From the NCBI GenBank assembly GCA_026410415.1, contig JAPMLR010000002.1:62001-126000 (forward strand): DNA of 64,000 nt, read 5' to 3'. This document shows positions 7,623 to 15,782 of the stretch, in pieces (the first letter of the stretch is position 1; each line of letters begins with the position of its first letter). The notes beneath the pieces were generated by a model, which had not been told where the DNA came from, searched no databases, and worked only from the letters and a program-made list of their open reading frames with translations. This DNA is from Denitratimonas yunnanensis (SeqCode) (GTDB lineage Bacteria > Pseudomonadota > Gammaproteobacteria > Xanthomonadales > Xanthomonadaceae). The position numbers were made by a program, and so were the translations under genes.

Positions 7623-10600
7623 CTACTCGAAACCGTTTGCAAAGATGAGGTCGGCCACCAAGACTTCCCGTTCCACGGCGCCCATGTCGCAGGCGTCGCC
7701 CTGGGGACGGCTCACGCCACGTTGGTCGGTGAATCCCGGCGCAGGCGCGCAGGGCACGGCATCCAGCAATGGGCTATCAGGACGAGGCAGGTGTGTGCGG
7801 GTCGGGCCGCCATTGGCACCCAGAGCCTGCAGTCGAGCTTCCCCGACCAGATTGCCGTACGTGCCAGCCTGGACCTCACAGCTGCCGTCGCCGACCAGGG
7901 TGAATTCCACCACCAGCTCGCCGGACACGCGCGAGCAGTCGCCGCCGGTGTTCTGAGCGACAACACTGGCCATCAGCATCGCGTGGCCGCCCACCTGTTG
8001 GAAGCCGGCACCAGCCGGTGCATCGTTACCCGTTATGGTGACGTAGTGCAGGTCCGACAGACTGCCGTCCCCCGCGTACAAGGCGCCGCCCTGCATGCCG
8101 GCCGCATTGCCCGATACCGTCACCTGGTCCATCACCACCTGCGTAGGCGGTGCTTCTCCTGCTCCAGCGTACACCGCGCCGCCATGCTCGACCGCATAGT
8201 TGCCGGCTACCTCCGAGTCGACCAAGCTGAGGTCGCCAGCGGCGACGTAGACGGCGCCGCCCCGGTAGGCATGATGTCCAAGCAGGCGCGAACGCAAGAC
8301 CGACACACTTCCCGCACGCTGGAGGATGCCGGCACCGAGGTCACGCCCACCGCTGCTCCCGCCGGCCTGGCCGGCGCTGATGACCAGGCCATCCAGTGCG
8401 ACCTGGCCACCTGGCGCATCTACGGTGACGACGTGGAAGCTATTGTCTCCACGGGCCAGGCTGTAGTGCCCCGTGATTCCACCTTCACCCAGGTCGTCCC
8501 CGCCCAGGTCACCGGACAGGATGGTCGGGAACACGCCGGGATCACGCTCGCCGGCCGTGCCGCCGACCGGCGGGTAGCCGCCCAGCAGGTGCGCGCTGCG
8601 CCCCACGAGGAACGTCGCGTCCCGTTCGGCCGGGGTGACTGCAGCCGGATCAGCCGGTTCGACTGGCAGGTATTGATCAGCGGCGATGTGGATGGTGTGG
8701 CAGGCCGGATCAGCCAGCGCGGAAGCCAGCGACGGATAGGCGTCCTGCCATGAAGTCCCGTCGCCAATGCCCAACGCGCCGGAACGCACAAAACAGCCGC
8801 CGACACGCGCTGGATTGAACGTCGCGGTCAGATGGCAGGCCGCGGTCAGCGCGCCGGTGCTCCAGCTGCCACTGCTGCCGGCCCGAACGGTGCAGGTGTC
8901 ACCGTGCAGCGTTGCCAGATAATGGCCGGCGGCGGGCGTCGCCGCGAGGGTGGCGGCTCCACCATGCGGCACCGTCTGCGATGTCGGCGTCACCGCGCCC
9001 TCGCCAATGATGTCGACCGTGACCGGGTAGGTGCTGAGGGCGAAGGTCGCGGTGATGGTGCAGGCGGCGGTGATGCTCGCAGCCTTCCAGGTGCCGCCGC
9101 CGTGGTCGACCGGTGTGCAGGTATCGCCGATCACCGACACCAGGTGATGGCCTTGTGCTGCCGCCACCGTCAGGGTTGCCTCACCGCCACGCAGCACCGT
9201 CTGCGAGCCGGGATCGACCACGCCCTGACCGACGGCCAGGCCGGTGACCGTGTAACGCGCGACGTCGAATACGGCCACGAGGCCACAGTCGTCGATCACG
9301 TTCGACACGGCCCAGGTGGAGGTGCCGGTTGATACCGGGGTGCAGGTGTCGCCAGAGAAGGCGACGAGCTGGTGTCCGGGAGTGGTCATCGTGGACAGCG
9401 ACGCCGACCCGCCGTGAGGAACCGTTTGCACGGTCGGCGAAACCGTTCCCGGACCCGTAACCGTCGCACTCAGTGTGTACCGCTTGATATCGAAGCTGAT
9501 GGAGATCGCGCAGTCGGCGGCGATGCCGCCAGTGACCCATGTGCCGTCTCCGTTGTCGACCAACGCGCAGGTGTCGCCGACAGCCGATAACACCCGATGG
9601 TTGGGGTCCGGCAGCAGGGTGAAGACGGCAGGGTCACCATGGGCAATGGTCTGGACCAGCGGCGACACGGAACCATTGCCGGTGAACTGGGCAGTGACGG
9701 TGTACTGCCGGCGCAGGAACGTCACGGCGATGGCGCAGTCTTCGGTGATGTCCGAGGTCTGCCATTGATCGTTGCCGATCGCACTCACGGTGCAGGTGTC
9801 ACCGGTCGCCGATGCGACGTAGTGGCCCGTCGCCGGCGGGAGCGAGAACACGGCTTGGCTGCCGTGATCGACCTGTTGCGACACCGGCGATGCGGTGCCG
9901 TTGCCCTTCGTGCTGACGCTCACGGTGTATTGAAACGGACTGAATTGCACGCTGATGACGCAGTCATCGGTGACGGCGGGCACGCTCCAGCTGCCGTCGC
10001 CATTGTCGACCGGCGTACAGGTATCACCGGTGACCGACACGTTGTGCCAGGCATCCGGAATCGCGGTGAACGTCACCGGCGCGCCGTCGTTGACGGTCTG
10101 CTGCGCTGGTCCCGCAGTGCCTCCGCCTTGGGAGCGGACGGTCACCTTGTGCAGCAGTGGGTGGTGGTACATCCGCACGGACTGATGCATTGAACCGGCG
10201 ACGCTGCCGCGCGCGCGCAGCCATAAGCTCTGTTCTTTGGGCAGCCGTGCAGGCAACGGGGCCGACCAGCCACCATCGATGCGAATGGCGTCGGCCAGGA
10301 AGCTGTACTGGGCACCATCGTCGGAGCGCTCGAACCACACCCGCTCCATCTCCGGACCGGCTCCGGCCCGCATCCAGCGCAGATGCCAACGGTCGAACGT
10401 TTCATCAATACGCTGAACGGCTGCATCCGGGATGCTCAGGCGAGCGATTCGCGAACGCGACACGCCCTGCACCGTGGTGAATTCGCCCCCCAGCAACACC
10501 TTTCCATCCGTCTGCAGGGCGATATCCCACACCATCTCGTTCGTATCGGCCACAAACGAACTGTCCAGGCTGCCATCCGGGTTGAGTCGGACGAGATTGG

Positions 10601-12608
10601 TTCGGGCCTGCCCACCCACTTCAGCGAAAGAGCCGCCGACCAGCACCTTCCCGTCCGGCTGTACGGCGATGGCCCTGACCATCCCGCTGTCCAGCGTACT
10701 GGTGAACGAGTTGTCCAGGCTGCCATCCGGATTCAATCGCAACAATGCGCGCCGGGACTGGCCAAAGGCCCTGGAAAACATTCCGCCGACCAGCACCTTG
10801 CCATCCGGCTGCGTGGCGAAAGCATAGGCCCCGCCGTTCAGTTGCGGTTTGTAATTGTAGTCAAAACTGCCGTCGGGCTTGATACGCGCAAGGCCTTGGA
10901 ATTGCGAGTTGTTGATCTGGTGGAAGCTGCCGCCGATCAGGATGGCGCCATCCGGTAGCACAGCCGTGGCGTGAATGCTGCCCAAGGTATTCCAGATCCC
11001 GAACGCCGGATCCAGACTTGCATCGGGATTCAGTCGCGCTATACCGCGCCGCGCCTCATTATTGATAGAGGCGAAGACACCGACCACGATCACTTTGCCG
11101 TCCGGCTGCAAGGTCAAGCCAAGCACCTCGGCATTGTTGGTGTCGGCGACAAAGCCTGTATCGACACTGCCATCCGCGTTCAATCGGGCGAGGTCCCGGC
11201 GTTGAAAACCACCCACCGAACTGAACAAGCCGCCAACCAGGATCTGACCGTTGCGCTGCACCGCCAGCGCATTGACCCAGCCGTCGACTGAAGTGTTGAA
11301 CGTTGTGTCGAGCCCCCCCTCGGAATTCAGACGGGCAATGCCCCTTCTTGCCTGGCCGGCAACCTGGCCGAAGAGGCCGCCCACGATCATCCGGCCACCG
11401 GGCAGGACGGCCAGGCTGCTGACCTGTCCGCTCGCGCCGGCCTGGAATGTCTGCTCTACGCCCCCAGAGACCGTGATGCGCAATAGGTGCGGCCTGGACT
11501 GTCCACCTGACTGCGTGAACAAGCCGCCCACGACGACTTTGCCATCGGCTTGAACTGTCGTTGCGTGCACCGCAGCGTTGACTGACAGGCTGAAACTGCC
11601 ATCAAGGCTGCCATCGTGGTTCAGACGCGCCATGCGATTGCGAGCCTGCCCCGCCAATTGGGTGAAATCGCCGCCCAGGATCAACTTGCCATCGGCCAGT
11701 TCGCTCACCGTTCGGACGGTCTGGTTGGCGCCCGTCGAGAAAGCGGCATCGACACTGCCATCGGCGTGCAGCCGTGCCAGCCGGGCACGGGGCACGCCGC
11801 CCAGCTCGGTGAATTCTCCCGCAAGGACAAGCCCGCCATCGATTTGCAGTGCCATGGCCAACACAGGCTGGTCGGCATCGGCGGCAAAGGTGGCGTCGGC
11901 ACTGCCATTGGGATGCAGGCGCGCCACGCGGCTTCGCGGTTCACCGCCGATCTGGGTGAACTCGCCGCCGACAACGATGCGGCCATCGGCAAGTACCAGC
12001 ATCGCCAGCACGCGTCCGTTGGCATCGGGCATGAACGCGGGATCCAGCGTGCCGTCTGGATGGAGACGCGCCAGGTTCGCTCGCGCCACGCCATTCACCT
12101 GCGAGAAATCGCCACCGACCAGCACGCCGCCATCCGCCTGGGCCGCCACCACATGGACGGGCCCGTTGACGACCGGCATGAAGCTGGCATCCAGGCTGCC
12201 ATCGGCATCGAGCCGGGCCAGTCCCGCCTGCGCCACACCGGCCACCTGGGTAAATGCGCCGGCTGCCAGCACCTTGCCGTCCGGCTGCAGGGCGACGCTG
12301 TACACCTCGCCGACAATGTCAGGGGCGAACGCGGCGTCGCGACTGCCATCTGGAATCAGGCGTCCCAGGCTGCCCAAGGCCTGACCGTTCCATGTCGTGA
12401 ACTGCCCGCCGACGATCAACTTGCCGTCTGGCTGCGCGACAACCACGTTCACCGCCGCATTGATGTCGACACGGAATTCATCGACCACCGACTGCGCGTT
12501 CGCGTTGCGCCCGCCAGACAAAGCCAGGCACAGTGCCAGCAGGACCAGGAACCATGGCGAGAGGAATGACAGGCCGTGGCCGGCCCGAGCTTCGGACATC
12601 ACTTTCAT
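7623..12608 (-). CDS. Giant secreted repeat protein (14 delta-60 repeats, 6 Cys-paired repeats, beta-helix, GFE tail)
   Basis: 1661 residues. A signal peptide (WFLVLLALCLALSGG, cleavage near NAQ39) is followed by 14 repeats of about 49 residues with the pattern QPDGKVLVGGxF...ARLNPDGSLDxSF (delta-60 type, residues about 50-737), enough for two seven-bladed propellers. After a linker come six repeats of about 74 residues, each with GDTC and a second cysteine (about 820-1265), then a right-handed beta-helix/pectin-lyase-like region ending DMGAVER and the tail LIFANGFE. The start at 12608 was chosen for the signal peptide and a GAAGAGG ribosome site nine bases upstream; a 156-residue upstream extension is unlikely. 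No catalytic motif was seen; a surface adhesin or matrix protein is an inference. It lies inside the 6.1 kb insertion. Confidence 0.88.
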   Translation of the reverse strand: MKVMSEARAGHGLSFLSPWFLVLLALCLALSGGRNANAQSVVDEFRVDINAAVNVVVAQPDGKLIVGGQFTTWNGQALGSLGRLIPDGSRDAAFAPDIVGEVYSVALQPDGKVLAAGAFTQVAGVAQAGLARLDADGSLDASFMPVVNGPVHVVAAQADGGVLVGGDFSQVNGVARANLARLHPDGTLDPAFMPDANGRVLAMLVLADGRIVVGGEFTQIGGEPRSRVARLHPNGSADATFAADADQPVLAMALQIDGGLVLAGEFTELGGVPRARLARLHADGSVDAAFSTGANQTVRTVSELADGKLILGGDFTQLAGQARNRMARLNHDGSLDGSFSLSVNAAVHATTVQADGKVVVGGLFTQSGGQSRPHLLRITVSGGVEQTFQAGASGQVSSLAVLPGGRMIVGGLFGQVAGQARRGIARLNSEGGLDTTFNTSVDGWVNALAVQRNGQILVGGLFSSVGGFQRRDLARLNADGSVDTGFVADTNNAEVLGLTLQPDGKVIVVGVFASINNEARRGIARLNPDASLDPAFGIWNTLGSIHATAVLPDGAILIGGSFHQINNSQFQGLARIKPDGSFDYNYKPQLNGGAYAFATQPDGKVLVGGMFSRAFGQSRRALLRLNPDGSLDNSFTSTLDSGMVRAIAVQPDGKVLVGGSFAEVGGQARTNLVRLNPDGSLDSSFVADTNEMVWDIALQTDGKVLLGGEFTTVQGVSRSRIARLSIPDAAVQRIDETFDRWHLRWMRAGAGPEMERVWFERSDDGAQYSFLADAIRIDGGWSAPLPARLPKEQSLWLRARGSVAGSMHQSVRMYHHPLLHKVTVRSQGGGTAGPAQQTVNDGAPVTFTAIPDAWHNVSVTGDTCTPVDNGDGSWSVPAVTDDCVISVQFSPFQYTVSVSTKGNGTASPVSQQVDHGSQAVFSLPPATGHYVASATGDTCTVSAIGNDQWQTSDITEDCAIAVTFLRRQYTVTAQFTGNGSVSPLVQTIAHGDPAVFTLLPDPNHRVLSAVGDTCALVDNGDGTWVTGGIAADCAISISFDIKRYTLSATVTGPGTVSPTVQTVPHGGSASLSTMTTPGHQLVAFSGDTCTPVSTGTSTWAVSNVIDDCGLVAVFDVARYTVTGLAVGQGVVDPGSQTVLRGGEATLTVAAAQGHHLVSVIGDTCTPVDHGGGTWKAASITAACTITATFALSTYPVTVDIIGEGAVTPTSQTVPHGGAATLAATPAAGHYLATLHGDTCTVRAGSSGSWSTGALTAACHLTATFNPARVGGCFVRSGALGIGDGTSWQDAYPSLASALADPACHTIHIAADQYLPVEPADPAAVTPAERDATFLVGRSAHLLGGYPPVGGTAGERDPGVFPTILSGDLGGDDLGEGGITGHYSLARGDNSFHVVTVDAPGGQVALDGLVISAGQAGGSSGGRDLGAGILQRAGSVSVLRSRLLGHHAYRGGAVYVAAGDLSLVDSEVAGNYAVEHGGAVYAGAGEAPPTQVVMDQVTVSGNAAGMQGGALYAGDGSLSDLHYVTITGNDAPAGAGFQQVGGHAMLMASVVAQNTGGDCSRVSGELVVEFTLVGDGSCEVQAGTYGNLVGEARLQALGANGGPTRTHLPRPDSPLLDAVPCAPAPGFTDQRGVSRPQGDACDMGAVEREVLVADLIFANGFE
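8815..10153 (-). repeat. Six tandem Cys-paired repeats inside the giant secreted protein
   Basis: Each unit of about 74 residues opens with YTVxxxxxGxGxVxPxxQTV, followed by HG near the middle, then GDTC, and ends with a second cysteine before a beta strand (as in DDCVISVQF). The two cysteines per unit probably form a disulfide outside the cytosol. The pattern resembles known bacterial surface repeat modules. Confidence 0.8.
10397..12461 (-). repeat. Fourteen delta-60 repeats inside the giant secreted protein
   Basis: Fourteen consecutive units of about 49 residues follow the delta-60 pattern (PDGKVLVGGxF and LARLNPDGSLD). The count was made by hand on the translated sequence. DNA identity between units is only moderate, so the array is old and not a recent expansion. 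Confidence 0.85.
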
Positions 12609-13202
12609 GACAGTAAACCTCTTCGGAATCCGGTCGTATTGATGATCGGCGTTGCCGCTCGGTGCGGCAGGAGCAAACAGCGTCCGGGAGCCGGAAGCGG
12701 CGTTTGTCCATGTGTCTGGCACGGCACAGATCCGTGCAGCTGGGCGACAACGGCCTGAGCGGCCGTCCGCGGTGGCAGAACAGTTTGACGTGCGCATTCC
12801 CATTCGCGGGAAGTTGCCTGTGCGTTTCAGGCACAAGGCCGTGAACGCCGGCATCCATGCATGGCTGCCAGGAGCCCGGGACACTGCCGCTGAAGGTCGG
12901 CCCGGAATCCGCGTTTCACGCCGGTCTTGCGAGTGGAAGCCCCTCGATGCGAACCGCCGACAGACACTCCCATGTCTGGCGTTATGCGGGCCCGTTGCGC
13001 GCGAAGCGCAGACCATTCCGCTCGACCGCCTCTCCCCCAACTCCCCTTGGCAGGCTGGCGACAATGCCGACGTCACTATACGTCAGACTCACACACCAGT
13101 TGGAAACCGGACTGGTTCGGCCTGGCCTCGGAGAGCGGGCGAGTGCGCCGGAGCGGCGGCTCGTGACGTTCCAGCAAGGTCCAGCAAGCGGGTGATGTCC
13201 GC
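12609..13202. other. Non-coding part of the insertion, upstream of the giant gene
   Basis: 594 bp with no supported gene. It must hold the promoter of the minus-strand giant gene; GAAGAGG just before 12608 is its ribosome site. Open frames here show no recognisable protein and one runs straight into repeat copy 2, which argues against a real gene. No inverted terminal repeats were found. Confidence 0.5.
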
Positions 13203-13305
13203 GGATCTGGGCGAAATCGATCTGCTCTGCTGGAACCCGTTCGATCGCGCCGTGCAACTGGGTTACGAGGAAACGGTGCGGCAGTTGGCCGCATCGCGAC
13301 GTTGA
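13203..13305 (+). pseudogene. Remnant: C-terminal tail of patatin phospholipase gene
   Basis: Encodes DLGEIDLLCWNPFDRAVQLG and then YEETVRQLAASRR with a stop. It is the same as the end of the protein at 5298-7040 except for three substitutions (G to C, Q to P, E to D). Upstream similarity stops at 13203, so this is a fragment left by duplication. Confidence 0.88.
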
Positions 13306-13397
13306 GCGAGCGGGGAACGCGTCCCGTCACCACGTCGACAAGCCTGCTGCTTCCCCGATGCGATACCACGCGCGGCGCAACAACGCATCGTCCTGAT
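13203..13397 (+). repeat. Direct repeat copy 2 (phospholipase 3' end plus PLD 3' end)
   Basis: Second copy of the 6938-7125 sequence, 195 bp because of a 7-bp insertion just after the stop codon of the patatin-gene remnant. Its plus strand encodes only a 33-codon remnant of the patatin phospholipase, while its minus strand is the true end of the intact phospholipase D gene. Confidence 0.93.
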
Positions 13398-14760
13398 ACT
13401 GAGCATAGTCGGTGCTGAAGCGCTTGTCGGGCAGGTTCGTCCAACCGGATTCGAACCAGTGCGTGGCATCGCGCATCGCCGGGTGCGAAACATCGGCAAC
13501 CAGCTGCATGCTGGTTTCCAGATTCAGGTCATTTAGATTGCGACGAGTGAAGTTGGCCGATCCGGCGATGAGCGTGGCTTCGCCCGCGCCACGATGCAGC
13601 AGCAGCTTGGCGTGGCATTGCTCGCCGTGGGTGTCGCACCAGCGCACCGGAATGCCGGCGGCAACCAACTCGTGCGCCACCTGACGGTTGGGGACGCCGT
13701 TTTTCTTGCGCCCGAACGCGTCTTCGTTCGGGTCCAGCAGCACGCGCACGGTGACGCCGCGGGCGTGCGCATTCAACAGAGACCGGATGAGGCCGCGATG
13801 GGCCAGATAGAACACCGCCACGTCGAGCGCTTCGCCCGGTGCGGCGTGTTCGGTGACATCGATCAGCGCATCGGCGATGGCGCTTTCGGTGAGGACGCGC
13901 AAGCGCGGTCCCTCCACCGATTCGTCGACGTCGGGTTGAGGCAGGTCATGCAGTGGCGTGCCGGAGAACGCCGCGACGGCGGCTTCGCTCGCCAGCAGGT
14001 CGAGTGCGGCGGCACCGGAAAAACGCAGCGCGATGTTGCCGTGCGCGCTGCTGGCATCGTGCGGATTGGCGGACGTGACCAGAGCCTGCCAGCCCGAATC
14101 GCGATCGACCACCAGCGTCTTGCGATGGTTGGCCCGGAAGTTCGGCAACGCCAGCCAGCTTCGCAGCGGGATGTGTTGCTGACCGAACGGGTTGGGCAGC
14201 CAACCACCCTCCGCGGTGTTGCCCAGCCACGCGCAACACAATGCCCACGGGCCGGACCAGATCGGATTGGACGCGCGCAATGCCGCGAGATCGGTTTCGA
14301 TCACCTCGGCGCCGGCATCGCGCAGCCGCTGCAGGTGCGGCGATCGCATGCCGCCGTACACGGTGTTGATCGGATCGGTGATGACGACAACGCGCAGTTC
14401 GGGCACCTGGCGCAGGCGCTGCAGCAGTGCCTCGTTCAATTCGCCGCTCAACGGGCGCAGGATCGATTCCTCGGCTCCGGCGAAATCGTTGAACAGGAAC
14501 ATGTCGAGGACGACGAGGCGGCGGGCCTGACCGATCATCGCGTGGGCCGCATCGAAGATCGCCTGTTCACTGCGGCGCACGCCGAGCGAATCGACGAAGG
14601 TCAGATCCGCCAGAAACGTCACCTCGGGAGCCGTGCGCCACGGCCGAACTTCACCGATGCCGGGCGGCAGCGGTTTGTACGCCTGCCACAGCGCGCTGGT
14701 CAGCCAGACGAGGAACAGCGCGAGCACAGTCAGCGTCGGGCGGCGGGGCAAACGGCGCAT
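13327..14760 (-). CDS. Phospholipase D-family protein with N-terminal membrane anchor
   Basis: 477 residues. One hydrophobic segment near the N-terminus (LTVLALFLVWLTSALW) likely anchors the protein with the body in the periplasm. The first catalytic motif is complete (HRKTLVVD followed by SANPHDAS). The second reads HAKLLLHR followed by IAGSANFTRRN, so the aspartate of the usual H-x-K-x4-D is replaced. The family includes cardiolipin synthases and related phosphatidyltransferases; the substrate is not clear. The gene once faced the patatin phospholipase gene directly; the 6.1 kb insertion now separates them. Confidence 0.85.
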   Translation of the reverse strand: MRRLPRRPTLTVLALFLVWLTSALWQAYKPLPPGIGEVRPWRTAPEVTFLADLTFVDSLGVRRSEQAIFDAAHAMIGQARRLVVLDMFLFNDFAGAEESILRPLSGELNEALLQRLRQVPELRVVVITDPINTVYGGMRSPHLQRLRDAGAEVIETDLAALRASNPIWSGPWALCCAWLGNTAEGGWLPNPFGQQHIPLRSWLALPNFRANHRKTLVVDRDSGWQALVTSANPHDASSAHGNIALRFSGAAALDLLASEAAVAAFSGTPLHDLPQPDVDESVEGPRLRVLTESAIADALIDVTEHAAPGEALDVAVFYLAHRGLIRSLLNAHARGVTVRVLLDPNEDAFGRKKNGVPNRQVAHELVAAGIPVRWCDTHGEQCHAKLLLHRGAGEATLIAGSANFTRRNLNDLNLETSMQLVADVSHPAMRDATHWFESGWTNLPDKRFSTDYAQYQDDALLRRAWYRIGEAAGLSTW

Positions 14761-14927
14761 GCAAGCTCCGAAGGAAGGCGGGACGCGAGCATGCCACGGC
14801 CAGAGCGGTATGGCCTGGCCACCGTGCCCGATGCGATGCCGGCTTCAAAGAACGGCACGGATCGGCCAGGAAAAGCTGTCCGAACTCTACGGTTGGTGCT
14901 CTGTTGACCGCCGCTGCCAGAACGCAC

Positions 14928-15674
14928 TCATGTGCTTGCCTGCGCGGATGCCGGGTTTTTGTCGCAGAGATTGGTGAAGGTCGCCGAGGTACTTCCTGGC
15001 TCTCCTCGCAACGAAAGCAGAGCGATCCGGCAACTCACTTGACCCGCCGATGTGTAGCCAATTGACTGACCAGGACGCAAGTCATGGTTTTTGCTTCCCT
15101 CCTTGGTCGACAATCCGACGACGATGTAATCACGACCCCGATAGTTGATTCCAATCGCCGTGGTTTCATCGATGCGCATGCCCTGCTTTTCGGAAAGAAT
15201 GAAATCGTAGCCTCCTGAAACACCGGCAACCTTCTCGGTCACGCGCCGCAGCGTATCGTTTTCTTCCTTCGCCAAAACCAGTTGCCGGATCAAGTTCTGG
15301 TTGTTGGTCTCCACTGCCTTCACCGCGCTTTCCACAGCACGAAAAGTCTTCTGATCGCCACTTTCAAGCGACTGACCCAGTTTTCCGAGGCTATCCTTGA
15401 GCTCGGCGAATTCTTTTTTCTGATCCTCGGCGATCTGGGCCAGGAATTCGTCCGGACCGAACAGGCGGTCGCGTACCTTGTCCAGCCCCCAATTGCCGGC
15501 ATACGCCAGCACGAAAACGCAAAGCCCGAACGCGATTCCCCAGACGGGATGGTCGCGGAATGCGCGGATCAATTGCCGCGCACCTGCAAACATGCGGTAG
15601 ATAAGGCCACCCTGGCGGGCTGGTGTATTGGCGGTTGAGGCGTTTCCGTCTCCGGATGAAGGTAAGTGGTTCAT
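14928..15674 (-). CDS. Unknown membrane-anchored coiled-coil protein
   Basis: 248 residues, not recognised. MNHLPSSG at 15674 has a GGGGGA ribosome site eight bases upstream, so it was chosen over an opening at 15740. A single membrane segment (VWGIAFGLCVFVLAYAGNWG, about 48-67) is followed by a charged helical region likely to form a coiled coil (EFAELKDSLGKLGQSLESGD through LAKEENDTLRRVTEKV), then a small beta-rich C-terminal domain with two cysteines. The topology suggests a short cytosolic N-terminus and a periplasmic sensor or scaffold part. It lies downstream of the RCC1-repeat gene on the same strand, past a 12-bp inverted repeat. Confidence 0.65.
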   Translation of the reverse strand: MNHLPSSGDGNASTANTPARQGGLIYRMFAGARQLIRAFRDHPVWGIAFGLCVFVLAYAGNWGLDKVRDRLFGPDEFLAQIAEDQKKEFAELKDSLGKLGQSLESGDQKTFRAVESAVKAVETNNQNLIRQLVLAKEENDTLRRVTEKVAGVSGGYDFILSEKQGMRIDETTAIGINYRGRDYIVVGLSTKEGSKNHDLRPGQSIGYTSAGQVSCRIALLSLRGEPGSTSATFTNLCDKNPASAQAST

Positions 15675-15732
15675 GCGTGAATTCCCCCAGGATCGATTCG
15701 TTGCCAGCATTTTCAGGTCATCAATACCCCTG

Positions 15733-15773
15733 CGTTGCATTACCCCGCATTCAGTGAGCGAGGTAATGCAACG
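15733..15773. terminator. Perfect 12-bp inverted repeat after the RCC1-repeat gene
   Basis: CGTTGCATTACC (15733-15744) pairs with GGTAATGCAACG (15762-15773) across a 17-nt loop, 10 bp past the stop of the gene ending at 15783 and about 60 bp before the next start at 15674. There is no T-run. It may end transcription, process the message or bind a protein. Confidence 0.45.
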
Positions 15774-15782
15774 GGAACGACC

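Noticed and set aside
7126..13202. Insertion as a classical transposon or integron
   Set aside because: No transposase, integrase or terminal inverted repeats were found; the flanking repeats are about 190 bp of host genes, unlike short target-site duplications.
12652..13305. 217-codon open frame on the plus strand upstream of repeat copy 2
   Set aside because: Only its last 33 codons resemble a protein, and these are the duplicated end of the patatin gene; the preceding part looks random.
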